Source: Arthrobacter sp. AZCC_0090
GTDB lineage: Bacteria; Actinomycetota; Actinomycetes; Actinomycetales; Micrococcaceae
NCBI RefSeq assembly: GCF_014207375.1
Contig: NZ_JACHEE010000001.1
Span: 389,614-453,613, forward strand
Length of the DNA: 64,000 nt
Reading direction: 5' to 3'
This document shows, one piece after another, positions 47,562 through 56,688 of the stretch (its first letter is position 1; each line of letters starts with the position of its first letter). Below the pieces are notes generated by a model, which worked only from the letters and a program-made list of their open reading frames with translations, searched no databases and was not told the origin of the DNA. The position numbers were made by a program, and so were the translations under genes.

Positions 47562-49483
47562 GAGGCTTCCCTCTCGCTTTGCTCGGCGCGGTGCTTGGCG
47601 GTCCGCGCTGGGGCGGCGGCCAACTCGCCGTTTCCGATGGCAAACTGAGCGTCGTGCAGGCGGGCGTAGTGCCCGCCAAGCTCCAGCAGCGAATGATGGG
47701 TGCCGTGTTCAACGATCCGTCCGTGGTCCATGACGAGAATTAGATCAGCGTCGCGGATGGTGGACAAGCGATGCGCGATGACGAAAGACGTCTTGTTGCT
47801 CCGCAATCTGTGCATCGCCTGGCGGATGAGGACTTCCGTGCGGGTATCCACGGAGCTGGTGGCTTCGTCCAGGATCAAAATGGAGCGGCCCGAGAGCCGC
47901 GCACGGGCGATGCTCAGCAATTGCCTTTGCCCTTGGCTCAGCGGTTCCCCTCCGTTGGTGAGCATGGTGGAGTACCCGTTCGGCAGCGAGCGCACAAAGT
48001 GGTCCACGTAGCTTGCCTCGGCGGCGGCCACGATGTCCGCGTCGCTCGCGCCTGGGCGCCCGTATTCGATGTTCTCCCTGATGGTGCCCGTGAATATCCA
48101 TGGATCCTGAAGAACCACGCCGAAGTTGCGGCGGAGGGCGTCGCGTCGCATGCCTGCAATGTCCACGCCGTCAATGGTGATCTTTCCGGATCGGAGTTCA
48201 TGGAAACGCATGAGGAGGCTGATCAGTGTGGTCTTGCCGGCACCGGTGTGTCCCACGATGGCCACCGTTTGTCCCGGCTCCACATGGAATGACAGATCCT
48301 CGATCAGGGGCGCATCAGCACGATAGCTGAATGCAATGTGTTCAAAGGAAACCCTTCCAGCAGGGAGATCAGACTGGGCATCGAAGCCGGCTGCGAATTG
48401 CTCGTCGGGCTGCCCGTCGGATCCAGCAAGCGAACCGGCGTCGGCGCCCGCACCTGTTCCGGTCTCCGTCGACAATTCCGGCGCGTCCAACAGCTCGAAG
48501 ATCCTGGCGGCGGAAACCGCGCATGATTGGAGGATCTGGGCCATACCGCCGATCTGGCCCAACGGCTGGCTGAACAGCCGGTTGAATTGAATGAACGCCT
48601 GGATGCCGCCGATGCTCATAGCGCCAGCAAGGAACTGGAGTGCACCCACAATCGCAACCCCCACGTAGCTGGCGTTGGAGACGAAGGCCATGAGCGGCAT
48701 CAGCAGCCCGGATGCGAACTGCGCCTTGGAACTCGCGGAATACAGTCCGTCGTTATGGGCAGCGAAGCGGACCGCCATCGCTGACTGCGCGCCGAAGAGT
48801 TTGATGGTCTCGTGACCGGTCGCTGTCTCCTCCACCAGGGAGTTGACGTCTCCCGTAGCCTCCCACTGCCGGACAAAGTGCTTCTGTGAGCGTCGGGTCA
48901 CCACAACCGAGGCCAGGGCCGACACTGGAACAGCGAACAGGGACACGAGGGCAAGCAAAGGTGAAAGCAGCAGCATCATGCCCAGGGAACCGATGACCAT
49001 CAATGTTGAGGTCAAGAGCTGGGAAAGAAGCTGGTTGAGCGTCTGTGACACATTGTCGAGGTCGTTGGTGGCACGACTCAGGACGTCACCCCGGGACCGG
49101 CCGTCGTAGTAGGCCACGGGGAGTCGATGCAATTTCGCTTCCACCTCTTCCCGAAGGTCGTGTGCGAGCCGCTGCACGGCGAGGGCGTTGAACCGGCCTT
49201 GAACCCAGTTGAGCAGCGAGGCAACCGCGTACATGGATGCGGCAACGAGCAGCAACAAGACGAAGCGTTCGGCGTTGAACTGAGCGCCGAAGACGGCGGC
49301 CGCGATGACGTCGGTTGCGTCGCCCAGTATCTTGGGGGCAGCGACATTGAGTGTGGCAAAACCGCAGATGCACAGAATCGCTGCGGTCATGACTCCCCTG
49401 GCGGGCTTCAACAAGCCCGCGAGGCGGACGAGGGACCGCGATGGTCTCCCTATGGCGGCGAGGTGCGCACTGCCGCTACTCAC
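47558..49483 (-). CDS. ABC exporter half-transporter, consensus ATP site
   Basis: A 641-residue half-transporter with six membrane helices and a C-terminal ATPase. The signature is LSQGQRQ, Walker B is ILILDE with catalytic Glu540, and the switch His571 is in VIAHRLST. Between helices and ATPase an acidic/Gly-rich insert (about residues 345-375, GADAGSLAGSDGQPDEQ) is unusual, and the last 25 residues are charged. It pairs with the half-transporter encoded just upstream, whose ATP site is degenerate, as in BmrC/BmrD or TM287/288. GTG start in a GTGA overlap. Multidrug or peptide export is likely; substrate unknown. Confidence 0.9.
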   Translation of the reverse strand: MSSGSAHLAAIGRPSRSLVRLAGLLKPARGVMTAAILCICGFATLNVAAPKILGDATDVIAAAVFGAQFNAERFVLLLLVAASMYAVASLLNWVQGRFNALAVQRLAHDLREEVEAKLHRLPVAYYDGRSRGDVLSRATNDLDNVSQTLNQLLSQLLTSTLMVIGSLGMMLLLSPLLALVSLFAVPVSALASVVVTRRSQKHFVRQWEATGDVNSLVEETATGHETIKLFGAQSAMAVRFAAHNDGLYSASSKAQFASGLLMPLMAFVSNASYVGVAIVGALQFLAGAMSIGGIQAFIQFNRLFSQPLGQIGGMAQILQSCAVSAARIFELLDAPELSTETGTGAGADAGSLAGSDGQPDEQFAAGFDAQSDLPAGRVSFEHIAFSYRADAPLIEDLSFHVEPGQTVAIVGHTGAGKTTLISLLMRFHELRSGKITIDGVDIAGMRRDALRRNFGVVLQDPWIFTGTIRENIEYGRPGASDADIVAAAEASYVDHFVRSLPNGYSTMLTNGGEPLSQGQRQLLSIARARLSGRSILILDEATSSVDTRTEVLIRQAMHRLRSNKTSFVIAHRLSTIRDADLILVMDHGRIVEHGTHHSLLELGGHYARLHDAQFAIGNGELAAAPARTAKHRAEQSEREAS

Positions 49484-51225
49484 GCGGCCTCTTCCGTTTC
49501 CAGCTGGGACGCCACGATCTCCCGGTATGTCTCCGAGGACTCAAGGAGTTGGTCATGGGTTCCTTTTGCCACCAGGCGGCCCTCGTCGATGAGGAGGATC
49601 TGGTCCGCCGACACCACGGTGTTGACCCTTTGGGCGACGATGATGACTGTTGCCTCCCGTAGTTCCGGTTCAAGTGCGGCCCGGAGGCGCGCCTCGGTCA
49701 CCGTGTCCAGGGCGGAAAAGCTGTCGTCAAATAAATAGACCGATGCGCGGCGCAGCATTGCACGGGCAATGCACAAGCGCTGCCGCTGACCGCCGGAAAG
49801 ACCGGCCCCCCCTTGGGACAACGTAGCGTCCAGCCCGTGTGGCAGTTCGGCCACGAAACCTGCCGCCTGGGCCGTCTCGAGGGCATGCCACAATTGGGAA
49901 TCCGTCGCGGAAGGCAGCGCAAGCCGAAGGTTCTCGGCGATGGTTCCGCGGAACAGCCAGGTCTCTTGGGGCACGACGGCAAGGTGACTGCGCAAGGTGG
50001 CGAGGGGAATTGCAGCGATGTCCTGGCCATCGAGGGAGATGCTTCCGCCGCTTGCCTCGAGCAGCCTCGGCACAAGGCTGACGATGGTTGACTTGCCGCT
50101 TCCAGTGGACCCGATCACCGCCGTCGTGGTCCCAGGTGCCGCTTCGAAAGTGATCCCTTCCAACACTGGCGCCTCGGCTCCCGGATAGGCGAAGGACACG
50201 TTATTGAAGCGCAAGCCCGCCGTCGGCGCAATATCCAGGGCCGTCCCGCCGGCAACGCTTCCCGGCAGGACCAGCTCCGATTCAGTGTTGAGTACTTCGG
50301 TGACGCGTTCAGCACTGACTGCCGCGCGGGGGGCCGTGCTCAGCACGTACATTGCCATCATGATCGCGAGGAGGATCTGCATGATGTAGGCAATGAATGC
50401 CGTGAGCGCGCCCAGCTGCATGTCGCCGGCGATGATGCGGTGGCCACCGAGCCAGACCACTCCCGCCGAGGAGAGGTTGACGACGATCATGACGAGCGGA
50501 AGCATAGCGGCGACAATTCGGGCGGAACGGAGATTGTTGTTCGTCAGGGCATCATTTGCGGCCTCGAACCGCTTCATCTCAAACGGTTGGCGGACAAAGG
50601 CCCGGATGACTGCGGTCCCGAGGATCTGTTCGCGGAGCACGCTGTTGATCCGGTCCACCAAACCCTGGCCCTCGCGGTACAGCGGGACGAGCTTGCGGAC
50701 GATCAAGAGCATGATGATCAACAGCACGGGAATGATGGCGAAGACGATCCACGACAAGGCCACATCCTGTTCGACTGCCAGAATGACGCCGCCGATGCCC
50801 ATGACCGGCGCCGCCACCAGCATGCTGAACACGAGCACCGTGATGTTCTGCAGTTGCAGGACATCATTCGTAGTCCGTACCACCAGGCTGGCGGGCCCGA
50901 ATGCCGCTACGTCCTGGTCGGGCAGGGAATGGATCTTGTCGAAAAGGTCTTCCCTCAGCCCTCTGCCGATCTTCATGGCGACGATGGCACCAAAGTAGCC
51001 AGCCAGCACGGCGGCAAGCACCTGGACGACGGTGAGCAGCAGCATCCAGGCACCGAGGCGAAGGATGACTTCGCTGTTCCCGGCGACAAGGCCGTCGTCG
51101 ACGATCTTGGCGTTGAAGGTGGGAAGGAGAAGGGTGGCTCCGGTCTGGACCAGCTGCAGGAGAACTATCGCCACGACGTGGACCTTGTAGGGGGCTAGGC
51201 GCTGCAGCAGCAAGGATGCCAGCAC
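49480..51225 (-). CDS. ABC exporter half-transporter, degenerate ATP site
   Basis: A 581-residue half-transporter. Its signature LSGGQRQR is normal, but Walker B ends in D500-D501, so the catalytic Glu is Asp, and the switch His is Gln532 (VAQRVNT). This is the inactive half of a heterodimeric exporter. GTG 51225 behind TTGGAGGGG is chosen; an earlier in-frame ATG at 51294 lies inside a probable -10 hexamer (TACAAT) and gives an abnormally long N-terminus. First gene of the exporter-gntR operon, with 4-bp overlap to the partner. Confidence 0.9.
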   Translation of the reverse strand: MLASLLLQRLAPYKVHVVAIVLLQLVQTGATLLLPTFNAKIVDDGLVAGNSEVILRLGAWMLLLTVVQVLAAVLAGYFGAIVAMKIGRGLREDLFDKIHSLPDQDVAAFGPASLVVRTTNDVLQLQNITVLVFSMLVAAPVMGIGGVILAVEQDVALSWIVFAIIPVLLIIMLLIVRKLVPLYREGQGLVDRINSVLREQILGTAVIRAFVRQPFEMKRFEAANDALTNNNLRSARIVAAMLPLVMIVVNLSSAGVVWLGGHRIIAGDMQLGALTAFIAYIMQILLAIMMAMYVLSTAPRAAVSAERVTEVLNTESELVLPGSVAGGTALDIAPTAGLRFNNVSFAYPGAEAPVLEGITFEAAPGTTTAVIGSTGSGKSTIVSLVPRLLEASGGSISLDGQDIAAIPLATLRSHLAVVPQETWLFRGTIAENLRLALPSATDSQLWHALETAQAAGFVAELPHGLDATLSQGGAGLSGGQRQRLCIARAMLRRASVYLFDDSFSALDTVTEARLRAALEPELREATVIIVAQRVNTVVSADQILLIDEGRLVAKGTHDQLLESSETYREIVASQLETEEAA

Positions 51226-51292
51226 GTCCCCTCCAATCGTTGGTCTCAAGAGCAGCGGATTCCACCGGATGCCGCCCCACGATCGCCTTGCC

Positions 51293-51298
51293 ATTGTA
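51293..51298 (-). promoter_or_regulatory. Candidate -10 hexamer of the exporter operon
   Basis: TACAAT on the minus strand about 68 bp upstream of GTG 51225, leaving a leader with a strong Shine-Dalgarno sequence. Confidence 0.45.
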
Positions 51299-51363
51299 GT
51301 TCAGATCACACTGGGAATCGGTGCAATTCCAGCACTTCCGGAGTCCGCAGGAATCGGGCCTGC

Positions 51364-52155
51364 TCAGCCACGTTTTCGGGCCACCGCGAAAATCCTGCGG
51401 AACGGAAACACGGTCCCGTGCCGGTCTGTCGGGTAGGCCTCGCGCAGCATGGCTGCGTACTGGTTTTCGAAAACGGCCGCTTCGTCGTCGGGAAGGGCCG
51501 CGAGGACGGGACGGAGGCCGGTCCCCCGTACCCAGTGCAGCACGGGGTTGGGCCCTGGCAGAAGTTGCTGGTAGGTGGTTTCCCAGGCGTCGGCGTCGCA
51601 GCCGGCGTCGAGCATGACCCGCAGGTAGTCGGCCGGTTCGCCGACGGCGTCGTCGTGGCGCAGCACACCGGACAGCCTCCCGGACCACTCAGGCGAACCG
51701 GCTAGCTCCCGCATGAGCGCGTGGGACGGCGCGGCGAAGTTTCCTGGGACCTGGAGCGCGAACCATGCGCCGGGTTTCAGCGCTTCCAGCCACCCGGCGA
51801 GCATTGCCAGGTGCCCGGGCACCCACTGCAGGGCTGCGTTGCTGACCACGACGTCGGTGTCCGCTTTCGGTGTCCACTCGGCAATGTCCGTGTAGGCGAA
51901 CGAAAGACCTGGTTGGGTGCCCGCGAGGCGTCCGGCCTTGGCCAGCATCTCCGGAGAAGAGTCCAGCCCGACGACGGCGGCACCGGGCCAGCGAGTCGCG
52001 AGGCTCGCCGTGAGGTTCCCTGGACCGCAGCCCAGATCCACGACGTGCCGCGGATCCTCGGCCAGGATCCTCGAGGCCAGGTCAAAGAACGGACGGTCGC
52101 GGTGATTTCCGAACTCGACGTACCTGGCTGGATCCCATTTCACTGCTGTCTCCAT
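51364..52155 (-). CDS. tam: SAM-dependent methyltransferase, trans-aconitate 2-methyltransferase-like
   Basis: A 263-residue class I methyltransferase. VDLGCGPG at 39-46 is the SAM motif; the METAVKWDPARYVEFGNHRDRPF opening, SNAALQWVPGH and VQVPGNF-like FALQVPGNFAAPSH, and the TYQQLLPGPNPVLHWVRGTGLRP block are all characteristic of Tam. Tam methylates trans-aconitate, a by-product that inhibits aconitase. ATG 52155 follows GGAGACAG. It is divergent from the helicase with a shared, overlapping promoter. Confidence 0.88.
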   Translation of the reverse strand: METAVKWDPARYVEFGNHRDRPFFDLASRILAEDPRHVVDLGCGPGNLTASLATRWPGAAVVGLDSSPEMLAKAGRLAGTQPGLSFAYTDIAEWTPKADTDVVVSNAALQWVPGHLAMLAGWLEALKPGAWFALQVPGNFAAPSHALMRELAGSPEWSGRLSGVLRHDDAVGEPADYLRVMLDAGCDADAWETTYQQLLPGPNPVLHWVRGTGLRPVLAALPDDEAAVFENQYAAMLREAYPTDRHGTVFPFRRIFAVARKRG

Positions 52156-52183
52156 CGTCTGTCTCCGTGGTCTCTTCCTCTCC

Positions 52184-52193
52184 ACACTAAGCT
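52184..52193. promoter_or_regulatory. Overlapping divergent -10 boxes of tam and the helicase gene
   Basis: ACACTAAGCT contains TAGTGT for the minus strand (52184-52189) and TAAGCT for the plus strand (52188-52193), sharing two bases. tam gets a leader of about 22 nt; the helicase starts 8 nt on with GGAGG inside the leader. Confidence 0.5.
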
Positions 52194-52201
52194 GGAGGGC
52201 A

Positions 52202-54778
52202 ATGAAACTTCTTGAGCAGCTCCCCGGAACCTCCACCGCCGGAACATCCAACGCTGGAACCTCCGACGCCGGATCGGGCAGTGGACACGTTGACCCGGAC
52301 GAAATCTACACACGCTTCGTTGAATGGACGGAGAGCCGCGGGCTTCAGCTCTACCCCGCGCAGGATGAAGCGATCATGGAACTCGCGTCCGGCGCCAACG
52401 TGATCCTGGCGACCCCCACCGGCTCCGGAAAATCCTTGGTAGCCATCGCGGCGCACTTCGAGGCCATGTCCAGGGGGATGCGCAGCTACTACACGGCCCC
52501 CATTAAGGCCTTGGTCTCCGAGAAGTTCTTCGCCCTCTGCGAGATCTTCGGAGCGGAGAATGTCGGCATGATCACCGGCGACTCGGGGGTCAACCAGGAC
52601 GCGCCCATTATCTGCTGCACCGCCGAAATCCTCGCCAACATCGCCCTGCGCGAAGGCAAGGAAGCCGAGCTTGGCACGGTCATCATGGACGAGTTCCATT
52701 TCTACTCCGATCCCCAGCGCGGTTGGGCTTGGCAGGTGCCCCTCCTGGAACTCCCCCAGGCCCAATTCCTCCTGATGTCAGCCACTCTGGGAGACGTCAG
52801 CCGCTTCGAAACCGGCCTGACCGAACTCACCGGCCGGTCCACCACCACTGTCAGCTCAGCCGAGCGCCCTATCCCACTGCACTACTACTTCCAGGAAACT
52901 CCGGTCCACGAAACCCTCGAGGAACTCCTGAGCACCAAGCAAGTTCCCGTGTACGTGGTCCACTTCAGCCAGGTCGAGGCCATCGAACGCGCCCAGAACC
53001 TCATGAGCATCAACATGTGCACCCGCGAGGAGAAGGACAAGATTGCCGAGCTGATTGCCGGCTTCAGGTTCGCGGCCGGCTTTGGCAAGACCCTTAACAG
53101 GCTGGTCCGCCACGGCATCGGCGTCCATCACGCTGGCATGCTGCCCAAGTACCGCCGCCTCGTGGAGCAATTGGCACAGGCAGGGCTCCTGAAGGTCATC
53201 TGCGGCACCGACACTCTCGGCGTCGGAATCAACGTACCTATCCGCACCGTCCTCTTGACGGCCCTGAGTAAGTACGACGGCGTCCGGACCCGTTTGCTGA
53301 ACTCCCGCGAGTTCCATCAGATCGCCGGCCGCGCGGGCCGGGCAGGGTATGACACTGCCGGAACGGTTGTGGTGCAGGCTCCTGAACACGTGGTGGAGAA
53401 CGCGAAGGCGATGGCCAAGGCCACCGCAAAGTTCGGTGACGACCAGAAGAAGCTGCGGCAAGTGGTGCGAAAGAAGCCGCCGGAGGGCTTCGTCTCCTGG
53501 GGGCAACCCACCTTCACGCGTTTGGTGGAGTCCGTGCCGGATCCGTTGACGTCGAGTTTCACTGTGACACATGCAATGCTGCTCAACTTGCTGGAGCGTC
53601 CTGGCGACCCCTTCGTCGCCACCCGCCGCCTCCTCACCGAAAACCACGAGGCACGGCCCGCGCAACTGCAGCTCATGAAGAAAGCCCTGGGTATCTACCG
53701 CGAGCTGCTGGCCGCCGGAGTGGTGGAACGCATTCCCGAAGCCGAGCAGGAGAAAGAAGGCCGTTCCGTCCGGCTGACCGTTCACCTGCAAGCCAACTTC
53801 GCCTTGAACCAGCCACTCTCACCGTTTGCGCTTGCGGCGCTGGAGCTTCTGGACCCGGAGTCGCCGTCGTACGCTTTGGACGTTGTGTCCGTGATCGAAG
53901 CAACCCTCGAGAAACCCCGGCAGATCCTGTCTGCGCAGCAGAAGAAGGCACGCGGCGAGGCCGTCGCCGCGATGAAGGCCGATGGCATTGACTACGACCA
54001 GCGCATGACGATGCTCGAAGAGGTCAGCTACCCGCAGCCCCTCGCGGAGATCCTGGGCGAAGCTTTCGAGGTCTACCGCAAGGCCGCTCCGTGGGTGGGC
54101 GACTTCGAACTCGCCCCGAAGTCGGTGGTCCGGGACATGTATGAGCGCGCCATGAATTTCGGCGAGTTCGTCCAGTTCTATGGGCTTGCCCGCTCCGAGG
54201 GCATCGTGCTGCGGTATTTGGCCGATGGTTTCAAGGCCCTGCGTCAGACGGTCCCTCAGGACTCGCTCCGCGAAGACCTCGAGGACCTCATCGCCTGGCT
54301 GGGCGAACTGGTCCGCCAAGTCGACTCCAGCCTGCTCGACGAGTGGGAAGAGCTCACCTCCGGGGTGGCTCCGACCCCGCACGATGCTCCGCCTCCTCCC
54401 CCGCCGTCACTCACGTCCAACATCCGCGCCTTCAGGGTCATGGTCCGCAACGAAATGTTCCGGCGTGTTGAGCTGTTCGCGGACGAGGACGCTGCCGCCT
54501 TGGGCGAGCTCGACGCCGGCAGCGGCTGGGATGCGGAACGTTGGGAAGACGCCCTGGACGACTATTTCGACGAACACGACGACATCGGGACCGGCCCGGA
54601 TGCCCGCGGTCCGGGGCTCCTCATGATCACTGAGGAACCCGGCATCTGGCGTGTGCGGCAGATCTTCGATGACCCTGCCCGCAACCATGACTGGGGCATT
54701 TCGGCCGAAGTGGACCTGGAAGCCTCCGACGAGAGCGGCACCGCCGTGGTCAGGGTGACCGCGGTCAACCGCCTCTGA
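52202..54778 (+). CDS. DEAD/DEAH-box RNA helicase, DUF3516 type
   Basis: An 858-residue Ski2-like superfamily 2 helicase. TPTGSGKS (71-78), DEFH (163-166), a SAT motif in LMSATLGD, a HQIAGRAGRAG motif near 372, and a C-terminal DUF3516 region make up the actinobacterial form. It should unwind RNA with ATP, possibly in RNA turnover. The first 30 residues are Gly/Ser/Thr-rich repeats (GTSxAGTSxAGTSxA). ATG follows GGAGG inside an 8-nt leader. Function in vivo is not established. Confidence 0.9.
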   Translation: MKLLEQLPGTSTAGTSNAGTSDAGSGSGHVDPDEIYTRFVEWTESRGLQLYPAQDEAIMELASGANVILATPTGSGKSLVAIAAHFEAMSRGMRSYYTAPIKALVSEKFFALCEIFGAENVGMITGDSGVNQDAPIICCTAEILANIALREGKEAELGTVIMDEFHFYSDPQRGWAWQVPLLELPQAQFLLMSATLGDVSRFETGLTELTGRSTTTVSSAERPIPLHYYFQETPVHETLEELLSTKQVPVYVVHFSQVEAIERAQNLMSINMCTREEKDKIAELIAGFRFAAGFGKTLNRLVRHGIGVHHAGMLPKYRRLVEQLAQAGLLKVICGTDTLGVGINVPIRTVLLTALSKYDGVRTRLLNSREFHQIAGRAGRAGYDTAGTVVVQAPEHVVENAKAMAKATAKFGDDQKKLRQVVRKKPPEGFVSWGQPTFTRLVESVPDPLTSSFTVTHAMLLNLLERPGDPFVATRRLLTENHEARPAQLQLMKKALGIYRELLAAGVVERIPEAEQEKEGRSVRLTVHLQANFALNQPLSPFALAALELLDPESPSYALDVVSVIEATLEKPRQILSAQQKKARGEAVAAMKADGIDYDQRMTMLEEVSYPQPLAEILGEAFEVYRKAAPWVGDFELAPKSVVRDMYERAMNFGEFVQFYGLARSEGIVLRYLADGFKALRQTVPQDSLREDLEDLIAWLGELVRQVDSSLLDEWEELTSGVAPTPHDAPPPPPPSLTSNIRAFRVMVRNEMFRRVELFADEDAAALGELDAGSGWDAERWEDALDDYFDEHDDIGTGPDARGPGLLMITEEPGIWRVRQIFDDPARNHDWGISAEVDLEASDESGTAVVRVTAVNRL
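52225..52269 (+). repeat. 15-bp tandem repeat in the helicase N-terminus
   Basis: Three units of 15 bp (52225-52239, 52240-52254, 52255-52269) of the form GGAACNTCCNNCGCY encode Gly-Thr-Ser-x-Ala repeats at residues 9-23. Repeat number may vary between strains. Confidence 0.7.
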
Positions 54779-54806
54779 GCCTTCTAGCAAGACCGGGGGC
54801 TCCTAG

Positions 54807-54812
54807 TAAGCT
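54807..54812 (+). promoter_or_regulatory. -10 hexamer of the GNAT gene; leaderless start
   Basis: TAAGCT with 6 nt to ATG 54819 and no ribosome binding site. Confidence 0.5.
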
Positions 54813-54818
54813 CGAATC

Positions 54819-55319
54819 ATGAGTGTTATCCGCCCTGCCACCGCGTCCGATGTCCCCGCGATCCTGCAGATGATCCACGAGCTTGCGGTCTACGAAAAAG
54901 AGCCCGACGCCGTGAAGAACACGCCGGAAATGCTGACCGCTGCCCTGTTCGGTGAAAATCCACGAGTGTATGCGCACATGGCGGAGAACGCAGCCGGGGA
55001 CGTCCAAGGCTTCGCCATGTGGTTCCTGAACTACTCCACGTGGGAAGGTGTCCACGGCATCTACCTTGAGGACCTTTACGTCACACCGGATGCGCGGGGC
55101 GAGGGCCACGGCAAGGCTCTCCTGCAGCATTTGGCCGCCACCGCCGTCGAACGCGGTTACGCAAGGGTGGAATGGAGCGTCCTGGACTGGAACGAGCCGT
55201 CCATTAACTTCTACCGCAGCCTGGGCGCCATACCCATGGACGGCTGGTCCACCTTCAGGCTGACTGGCGAAGCCCTGGGTGCCTTTGGCAGCGATGACAA
55301 GGTCCTGACGCGTGGCTGA
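54819..55319 (+). CDS. GNAT-family N-acetyltransferase (SSAT-like)
   Basis: A 166-residue acetyltransferase. IRPATASDVPAI, YEKEPDAVKNTPE, the acetyl-CoA loop ARGEGHGKALL, and WSVLDWNEPSINFYRSLGA near the C-terminus match the diamine/spermidine acetyltransferase-like branch. A polyamine or amino-acid substrate is plausible but not shown. It starts 6 nt after a -10 box, 40 bp past the helicase stop, and overlaps the next gene by 8 bp. Confidence 0.88.
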   Translation: MSVIRPATASDVPAILQMIHELAVYEKEPDAVKNTPEMLTAALFGENPRVYAHMAENAAGDVQGFAMWFLNYSTWEGVHGIYLEDLYVTPDARGEGHGKALLQHLAATAVERGYARVEWSVLDWNEPSINFYRSLGAIPMDGWSTFRLTGEALGAFGSDDKVLTRG

Positions 55320-56664
55320 GCGCATGGTTGGGCAGGCTGCACACACGATCCGGGCACGCCATGAATTCCGGGGACTCCGGACCACCGAGCATTTCTTCAC
55401 GGTGCCCCTCAACCACTGGCCTTCCGCGCTTGCGACGGACACCGGCGGTGGCCCTGCCGAGACGATCACCGTCTTCGCCCGGGAGTTCGTCTCCGCCGAG
55501 CACTCGGCCGAGGACGCTGCCCTGCTGCCGTGGTTGCTTTACCTCCAAGGTGGACCGGGCGGACGCGGAACGCGGACCACGTCCTTGTCCGGCTGGATGA
55601 AGGCTGCCGCAAGAAGCTTCCGCATCCTGATGCTGGATCAACGGGGTACCGGATTGTCCACGCCGGCGGACCGCAATACGTTGCCTCTCCGAGGCGATGC
55701 CGCGGCCCAAGCGGACTACCTCACGCATTTCCGGGCGGACTCGATCGTGGCCGACGCCGAACTTATCCGGAAAGCCCTGGGCTCGGAGCCGTGGACCGTC
55801 CTTGGCCAGAGTTTCGGTGGTTTCTGCGCGCTGACATACCTGTCCTTCGCGCCGGAAGGTCTGAGCGAAGTGCTCATCACCGGAGGGCTTGCGCCGTTGG
55901 AAGGGTCTGCCGAGCGGGTCTACCGGGCCACCTTCCAACGGGTTGCGGAACGGAATGCGGAGTACTTCGCCTGGTATCCGGAGGACCGCGAGGTGGTGAC
56001 CCGGATCGCGCGGCATCTGAGCGCCACGAAGGAGCGCCTGCCCAGCGGAGAACGCCTGACCGCGGAACGCTTCCAAATGGTGGGATCGTTCCTGGGTGGG
56101 AACACCCGCGTGGATGCCCTGCACACACTCCTGGAGGACGCCTTTGTACCCTCCGCAGATGGAGAGCGCCTTTCTGACGCCTTCCTCGAGCAGATCCATG
56201 GCCTCGTATCCCGGGCATCGAATCCCCTGTACGCGGTCCTGCACGAGGCCATCTATGGCCAAGAGGAAGCCACGGACTGGGCGGCATGGCGCGTGCTCGC
56301 GGAGTTCCCGGAGTTCCAGCCCGAGGCCGCCGAGCCGCTCCTTACGGGCGAAATGGTCTACCCCTGGTACTTCGAACAAGACCCGGCCCTGGTACCCCTG
56401 CAGGAAGTGGCCGCCCTGTTGGCCGGCAAGCGGGACTGGAAACCCCTCTATGATGTGGCCCAGCTGAAAGCGAACGCCGTGCCGGTGGCGGCTGCGGTGT
56501 ATCGCAACGACATCTATGTGGACTTCCAGCTATCCATGGAAACCGCCGCGGCTGTGCGCGGACTGCAAGCCTGGACCACCGAGGACTTTCATCACGATGG
56601 TATCGGCGAAGACGGAGAAGGAATCTTCAACCGTCTGTTGGCAATGGCCCGCGGCAAGGGCTGA
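55312..56664 (+). CDS. Alpha/beta hydrolase, prolyl aminopeptidase family (S33)
   Basis: A 450-residue peptidase-like hydrolase. QGGPGGRG forms the oxyanion region, DQRGTGLSTP follows, Ser167 in LGQSFGGF is the nucleophile, and a late His-rich segment (EDFHHDGIG) supplies the His. S33 enzymes release N-terminal proline or act on related amides; the true substrate is open. The GTG start lies within the GNAT gene (8-bp overlap); ATG 55324 is an alternative. Confidence 0.85.
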   Translation: MAERMVGQAAHTIRARHEFRGLRTTEHFFTVPLNHWPSALATDTGGGPAETITVFAREFVSAEHSAEDAALLPWLLYLQGGPGGRGTRTTSLSGWMKAAARSFRILMLDQRGTGLSTPADRNTLPLRGDAAAQADYLTHFRADSIVADAELIRKALGSEPWTVLGQSFGGFCALTYLSFAPEGLSEVLITGGLAPLEGSAERVYRATFQRVAERNAEYFAWYPEDREVVTRIARHLSATKERLPSGERLTAERFQMVGSFLGGNTRVDALHTLLEDAFVPSADGERLSDAFLEQIHGLVSRASNPLYAVLHEAIYGQEEATDWAAWRVLAEFPEFQPEAAEPLLTGEMVYPWYFEQDPALVPLQEVAALLAGKRDWKPLYDVAQLKANAVPVAAAVYRNDIYVDFQLSMETAAAVRGLQAWTTEDFHHDGIGEDGEGIFNRLLAMARGKG

Positions 56665-56688
56665 GGTATTTCCGCACCAGCAGGCTGT

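Noticed and set aside
49480..51294. Longer start of the degenerate exporter half at ATG 51294
   Set aside because: It overlaps a TACAAT hexamer and the added 23 residues are not conserved-looking; GTG 51225 follows TTGGAGGGG.
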